Source of the DNA: B33-G16 sp964611035
GTDB lineage: Bacteria > Desulfobacterota > DSM-4660 > Desulfatiglandales > B25-G16
Assembly (NCBI GenBank): GCA_964611035.1
Contig: CAZSWT010000009.1
Coordinates: forward strand, 1 to 64,000
Length of the DNA stretch: 64,000 bases
Direction of reading: 5' to 3'
Under the pieces are notes generated by a model. The model saw nothing but the letters and a program-made list of their open reading frames with translations. It ran no database searches and was not told the DNA's origin. Shown piece after piece: positions 60,230 to 64,000 of the stretch. Position 1 is the stretch's first letter, and every line of letters begins with the position of its first letter. The translations under genes and the position numbers were made by a program.

Positions 60230-61924
60230 ATGAATATCAATTCTCAACAAAAAAAGCACCAAATCTTGCGACTAAGGCAGTATAATATTTTTCTTTGTAA
60301 AATATTTCCTGTTATTTTATTATCCATCATTTTTTTCCTTCCTTTGACGGCCCGTTCATCCACTAAGACCCTTGTGCTTTTTCCACTGGCTATCTATGCT
60401 GATCAATCTAAGGCATATCTTGGTCAGGGGATTAAAAGTATGCTCATTTCCCGCATCTCCGGAGCGGGGATAGAGATTGTGCCTGATGAGAAATATACCT
60501 CTCTGTTGAGTGAAAAAGAAGGAAAGGGAATAACTTCTCAAAAAAGAGCAGAGGAGCTGGCCAGGAGACTTGAGGCAGATTATGTTATCTTTGGCAGCAT
60601 CACAACCATAGGTGGTGGCTATAGCCTGGATCTATCCCTACTTGAGTTAGAGAAGGATGGGTCCAAATTGACAAGGCTCTCTAAGGCAGTGGATGAAGAT
60701 CAATTAATTCCACAATTGTCTGATGTGGCCTATAGATTAAGAGCACTCATAGAAGGAAAGGAAATGCCCGCCACACAAACGGCGGGTAAACCTGCCAGAA
60801 AAATAGCAGAAAAGGCCACTGTTTTACCAAAATCGCTGACAGCGAAGGGTATCTTTTCACAAATAGAGGGTGATAAGAAGGAGCCAAAAGCCACAGAAAA
60901 AGGTCTCTTTTTTAAGCCCACGAAGGAATACCAGGGTTTTAAACCAACAGGTAAGATCTCAGTAAATATGTCTGTGATGGCCTTTGACATAGGAGACCTG
61001 GATGGAAAAGGAGGAGTAGAGCTGGTTGTGTTAGGAAGAAAAAAATTGCTCCTTTATACAATGCACGGGGCCTCATATGCTCTCAAGGAAAGCCTTAATG
61101 CTAGTATTGGCGAGGATTTTTTTAAGGTGAGTGTCGGCGATGTGGACAATAATGGGAGGGCAGAAATCTATCTGGTAAGCCGCTATGGTGTAAGGGCCAG
61201 AAGCACTGTGTTTGCATGGGCTGGTGGGTTTAAAAGGCTTGATAGACTTACAGGCCATATGCAGGCAGTAAAGGATCCTGTCTCAGGCAAAGCATTACTA
61301 CTTTTTCAGGACTCCAAGGTTGATGAGTTCTTTAGCGGCAGGATATATGTTATGAAGTATGGTGAAGGAGGAAAATTAACAAAAGGTGAAAAACTGCCTG
61401 AGCTCGAGGGAGGCCAGTTTTATACGTTAGCCCTTTTTGACCTTGATAAGGATCAAGAAGCGGAATGGCTTGGATTAGGAGAACCTGATTTAGGAGAACA
61501 ATCCAATCTCTCTGTATGGGACCAGGAGGGTGACATCATATGGAGCGGGAAAAAGGGACTTGGAGGCACTAACAATGCCATCAGGTTAGAAGAAGGACGT
61601 CCTGAAGGGGATCTGCCACCCATGATTTCATTTAACAGCAGATTTGTAATAACAGATATTGACGGAGATGGAGAAAGGGAAATTTTAGCCATAAAAAATA
61701 TTAACCCTGTAAAATATCTGCAAAATATAAAGTTCTATACTAAAGCAAACCTGATCGCTTACCGGAGAGAAGGCCAGAAACTTTCTCCGGCATGGACAAC
61801 CAGGGATATTGATTGGTGCTTAACTGATATAACGGTACAAGGCAACACCCTGTTTCTGGCTGCGCAAAAAAGTAAAATATTGAATATAGGTAAAGGCTCC
61901 AGTCAAATTATGTGGTTTGAATAA
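60230..61924 (+). CDS. Exported VCBS/FG-GAP-repeat protein
   Basis: A 564-residue protein with an N-terminal membrane/signal helix (IFPVILLSIIFFLPLTA, about 26-42). It is followed by a FlgO/TolB-like domain (about 46-175: LGQGIKSMLISRISGAGIEI, LEADYVIFGSITTIGGGYSL). The C-terminal half has FG-GAP/VCBS-type beta-propeller repeats (DIGDLDGKGGVELVVLG, VGDVDNNGRAEIYLVS, LFDLDKDQEAEWLGLGE, ITDIDGDGEREILAI), whose D-x-D-x-D/N loops would bind calcium. It is probably periplasmic or surface-exposed. GTGAGAGACA lies before the ATG. Confidence 0.85.
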   Translation: MNINSQQKKHQILRLRQYNIFLCKIFPVILLSIIFFLPLTARSSTKTLVLFPLAIYADQSKAYLGQGIKSMLISRISGAGIEIVPDEKYTSLLSEKEGKGITSQKRAEELARRLEADYVIFGSITTIGGGYSLDLSLLELEKDGSKLTRLSKAVDEDQLIPQLSDVAYRLRALIEGKEMPATQTAGKPARKIAEKATVLPKSLTAKGIFSQIEGDKKEPKATEKGLFFKPTKEYQGFKPTGKISVNMSVMAFDIGDLDGKGGVELVVLGRKKLLLYTMHGASYALKESLNASIGEDFFKVSVGDVDNNGRAEIYLVSRYGVRARSTVFAWAGGFKRLDRLTGHMQAVKDPVSGKALLLFQDSKVDEFFSGRIYVMKYGEGGKLTKGEKLPELEGGQFYTLALFDLDKDQEAEWLGLGEPDLGEQSNLSVWDQEGDIIWSGKKGLGGTNNAIRLEEGRPEGDLPPMISFNSRFVITDIDGDGEREILAIKNINPVKYLQNIKFYTKANLIAYRREGQKLSPAWTTRDIDWCLTDITVQGNTLFLAAQKSKILNIGKGSSQIMWFE

Positions 61925-61929
61925 ATTAG

Positions 61930-62045
61930 GCCGCAGACCCGCCTGCCAGACGGCGGGCAGGTTTTCGCAGATACCCGCAGATAATTATTCTATTACTTCT
62001 TTATATTTAATAAATCTTGATAATCTGTGTTTATCTGCGTCCTTC
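61930..62045. repeat. Dispersed repeat with unoccupied MITE site
   Basis: This carries the palindrome CCCGCCTGCCAGACGGCGGG (61938-61957) and then the repeat that is interrupted at 48382-48668. On the minus strand GATTATCAAGATTTATTAAA continues TATAAAGAAG, with a single TTAAATAT (62003-62010) where the other copy has the element. Confidence 0.75.
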
Positions 62046-62808
62046 ACTTCTTTCTCTCCTCGAATTCCTTAAGAGATTCCTGCCGTTCTTTTGTAAAGAC
62101 ACAGGCCAAACAGGCCTCAATTTCATAGTCCATTAACGCCTCGAGGCTCACCTCACCCCGTGCCATATTAAGACCTTTTTTAATTATTTTAATAGAAAAG
62201 GCAGAGTTTTCTGCAATTTTTTTGGCCATTTCACTTGTTTTTTCCATAAGCTGATCCAGGGGAACAGCCTTATTAACCAGACCTATTCTTTCAGCTTCCT
62301 TTCCATCGATATATTCTGAGGTAAATAGAAGCTCTTTGGCCTTTCCAGGGCCTATCAGATCCTGCACCAATCTCATTGCTCCTCCGGTAACTGATGATGT
62401 AACTCTGGCCTCTGGGGAGCCAATCTTTGCCTCTTCTGCAGCTAACCGGATATCACATGCAAGGGCCAGTTCGTAGCCTGATCCTAATGCATAGCCATTG
62501 ATCGCTGCGATTATCGGCTTTTCAAAACGGATAATCTTTCGTGAAGTCTCCTGAAGCTCAACAAGGTAATCTCGATAGTCCTCTATACTCCTGTCCTTTG
62601 AATCCTTTAGATCCGCCCCGGTGGAAAATGCCCTTCCCTCTCCTGTGATAATCAAGACCTTTATTTCAGGATCATTCTTCACATCCTCTAAGGCTACCTG
62701 AAAATCGAGCCAGAGTTGCTTGTTCATGGCATTCAATACCTGTGGTCTATTCAGTTTAATTGTAGCAATCCCTTCATCCTTTTCATAAATTATACATTCA
62801 AAGTCCAT
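62044..62808 (-). CDS. Enoyl-CoA hydratase/isomerase family protein
   Basis: A 254-residue crotonase-fold enzyme. The oxyanion-hole segments are RAFSTGADLKD (about 58-68) and AAINGYALGSGYELALACD (about 103-121). The catalytic Glu region is IGSPEARV (about 131-138). The second catalytic Glu of true hydratases seems absent, so the exact reaction is uncertain. It lies upstream of a dispersed unit and near an acyl-CoA synthetase gene in the same direction. Confidence 0.88.
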   Translation of the reverse strand: MDFECIIYEKDEGIATIKLNRPQVLNAMNKQLWLDFQVALEDVKNDPEIKVLIITGEGRAFSTGADLKDSKDRSIEDYRDYLVELQETSRKIIRFEKPIIAAINGYALGSGYELALACDIRLAAEEAKIGSPEARVTSSVTGGAMRLVQDLIGPGKAKELLFTSEYIDGKEAERIGLVNKAVPLDQLMEKTSEMAKKIAENSAFSIKIIKKGLNMARGEVSLEALMDYEIEACLACVFTKERQESLKEFEERKK

Positions 62809-62830
62809 TGGTCACTCCTTTCTTAATTCT

Positions 62831-63286
62831 CAGCCACTAAGGCACCAAGGCACCAAGATTATAGAATTATTCTTTTAATACCCTTTTTAATTAGGGGCAC
62901 ATTAAAATTAATAAGAAAACCAAGTCGTTTACCAGTCAATTTCAGATGGCTGAGTAGCTGTGCTTCCCATACAGGATTCATCTCGTCCACAGCTTTCAGT
63001 TCACAAATGATAAGCTCTTCCACCAAAACATCCAATCGTAGGCCTTCGTTAAAGACTATTCCATCATATATTATTGGGATATCTACTTGTCTTTGATATT
63101 TTAACCCCCGCTTAGAAAGCTCATGACAAAAACAAACTTCATAAACCTTTTCAAGCAAACCTGGTCCTAATATTTTATGTACAGCATAGGCCGCATCTAC
63201 TATCTTTCTTGCAATACATTCTTCCTTTTCAGATAAGGGGGTAAAACCCATATTTATCCTTCGTGTCTTAGTGCCTTAGTGGCTGA
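62831..63286. repeat. Inverted-repeat-bounded unit carrying a GxxExxY gene (second)
   Basis: Left end CAGCCACTAAGGCACCAAGG and right end GTGTCTTAGTGCCTTAGTGG are inverted complements. The unit encloses the GxxExxY gene and sits between enoyl-CoA hydratase and the ATP-grasp synthetase subunit. The same ends occur without gene at 35902, 50035 and 55504. Confidence 0.75.
62859..63251 (-). CDS. GxxExxY family protein
   Basis: A 130-residue second family member with GLLEKVY (about residues 32-38), IICELKAVDEMNPVWEAQLL (ELK) and FLINFNVPLIKKGIKRIIL at the C-terminus. The stop lies right at the inner edge of the repeat arm. Function unknown. An alternative start at an internal codon is unlikely because the length is typical. 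Confidence 0.85.
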   Translation of the reverse strand: MGFTPLSEKEECIARKIVDAAYAVHKILGPGLLEKVYEVCFCHELSKRGLKYQRQVDIPIIYDGIVFNEGLRLDVLVEELIICELKAVDEMNPVWEAQLLSHLKLTGKRLGFLINFNVPLIKKGIKRIIL

Positions 63287-63290
63287 ACAG

Positions 63291-63983
63291 TTACAAAAGG
63301 CGAAGAATCACCCGGGAGTCCACAATGGATGCACCCTTTTCATGGACAATCACCGGGTTTAAATCGATTTCTTTAATTTCAGGGTTGTCAATGACAATCT
63401 CAGAGAGCCTAACAAGAATATCTTTTATAGCCGCAATATCCTTTGGCTTTTCCCCTCTTATTCCGGTTAAGATTTTATACCCTTTTATTTCTTTGACCAT
63501 TTCATCAATATCTTCCGCTGCAAGCGGGGCTACCCTAAAGGAAACATCCTTTAGAACCTCAACAAATATCCCACCTAAACCAAACATGATAACCGGGCCA
63601 AATTGTGCATCCCGGATCATCCCGATGATGCACTCCTGGCCCTTTTTTGCCATAGGTGAAATAAGGGTTCCTAAAATTTTCTCTTTTGTTACTACCTTCT
63701 CAGCATTCTCTACTATTTCTTTAAAGGCCCTCTTTATGTCCTCTTGATTGTTTAAACCCAGCTTTATACCCCCTGCATCGGATTTATGGATAATGTCTGG
63801 GCTGACTACCTTCATTGCCAGCGGATATCCTATTGCATTGCCTATCTCAATCGCCTTCTCTATACTATCCGCTAATTCCGCTTCTGGTAAAGAAATGTGA
63901 TATTCCTTAAGTAACTCTCTTGATTCTGTCTCCAGCAGATTATGCCTTTTTTCTTCCCCCACCTTTTTAAAGAGCTTTTTCAC
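63291..63983 (-). CDS. ADP-forming acyl-CoA synthetase, ATP-grasp part (cut by window edge)
   Basis: The 230-residue readable portion is the ATP-grasp (beta-type) domain of ADP-forming acyl-CoA synthetases: RELLKEYHISLPEAELADS, IGYPLAMKVVSPDIIHKSD, GGIKLGL and PLAAEDIDEMVKEIKGYKIL. A GTG at 63983 would fit, but the frame stays open through the last 17 bases, so the gene may extend beyond the window, possibly as an alpha-beta fusion. It could supply the ATP-grasp activity missing from the 27306 protein. Confidence 0.8.
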   Translation of the reverse strand: MKKLFKKVGEEKRHNLLETESRELLKEYHISLPEAELADSIEKAIEIGNAIGYPLAMKVVSPDIIHKSDAGGIKLGLNNQEDIKRAFKEIVENAEKVVTKEKILGTLISPMAKKGQECIIGMIRDAQFGPVIMFGLGGIFVEVLKDVSFRVAPLAAEDIDEMVKEIKGYKILTGIRGEKPKDIAAIKDILVRLSEIVIDNPEIKEIDLNPVIVHEKGASIVDSRVILRLL

Positions 63984-64000
63984 AGCAGGGCGTTCTTTAG

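Noticed and set aside
1..64000. CRISPR arrays, rRNA or tRNA genes
   Set aside because: No regularly spaced direct repeats with unique spacers, no tRNA-like cloverleaf with a CCA end and T-loop, and no rRNA sequence were recognised on either strand.

Overview
This looks like a chromosomal window of a strictly anaerobic Gram-negative bacterium, most likely a Desulfobacterota (former Deltaproteobacteria) member. The support is indirect: a tungsten-type aldehyde:ferredoxin oxidoreductase, ADP-forming acyl-CoA synthetase subunits, thiolase/DUF35 pairs, methylmalonyl-CoA epimerase, a porin, TatA, DUF4143 ATPases, GxxExxY proteins and many dispersed palindromes. No rRNA or tRNA is present to fix the taxonomy. 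Housekeeping genes are spread through the window: RRM and KH RNA-binding proteins, ssb, rarA, dnaE, priA and sucCD.

Layout. 0.4-4 kb: a radical-SAM gene fragment, two small RNA-binding proteins, and a thiolase with its DUF35 partner. 5-11.5 kb: a histidine degradation cluster (hutU, ftcD, hutI, hutH) that takes histidine to glutamate and formimino-tetrahydrofolate. Dispersed repeats have settled inside it. 11.7-24.4 kb: an accessory/defence island. It holds a DUF4143 ATPase, brnTA, a second toxin-antitoxin pair, a complete type II-A-like retron (ncRNA, NDT-like effector, reverse transcriptase), a NucS-like/DUF91 nuclease, a type III restriction-modification system and a NYN-domain protein. 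Three copies of a roughly 125-bp palindromic repeat sit directly upstream of brnTA, the second TA pair and the retron, and a weaker partial relative precedes the ATPase. 25-37.5 kb: AOR, then a CoA-ligase/thiolase-like/DUF35-SCP2 operon, an ArsA-type ATPase module, Smr, MscS, sucC, sucD and tatA. 37.5-41 kb (minus strand): ssb, a PflX-like radical SAM protein, rarA and a degenerate receiver. 41.1-44.1 kb: an AT-rich two-gene restriction-modification unit bounded by an attC-like site and a matching core site, as an integron-type cassette would be. 44-54.8 kb: dnaE, a Nudix hydrolase, a rhodanese, priA, an amidohydrolase and methylmalonyl-CoA epimerase. 55-64 kb: GxxExxY proteins, a porin, an ATPase, hicBA, a VCBS-repeat protein, enoyl-CoA hydratase and an ATP-grasp acyl-CoA synthetase subunit cut by the window edge.

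The most interesting content is (i) the retron, whose promoter, a1/a2 pairing, branch-G context, msr hairpins and 22-bp msd stem can all be read directly; (ii) the cassette-like organisation of the defence genes (shared upstream repeats, attC-like sites); (iii) repeat biology caught in the act: an ISL3-type MITE with its unoccupied site elsewhere in the window, and GxxExxY genes inside inverted-repeat units with gene-less relatives; and (iv) a thiolase-like protein lacking the nucleophilic cysteine next to a DUF35-SCP2 fusion.
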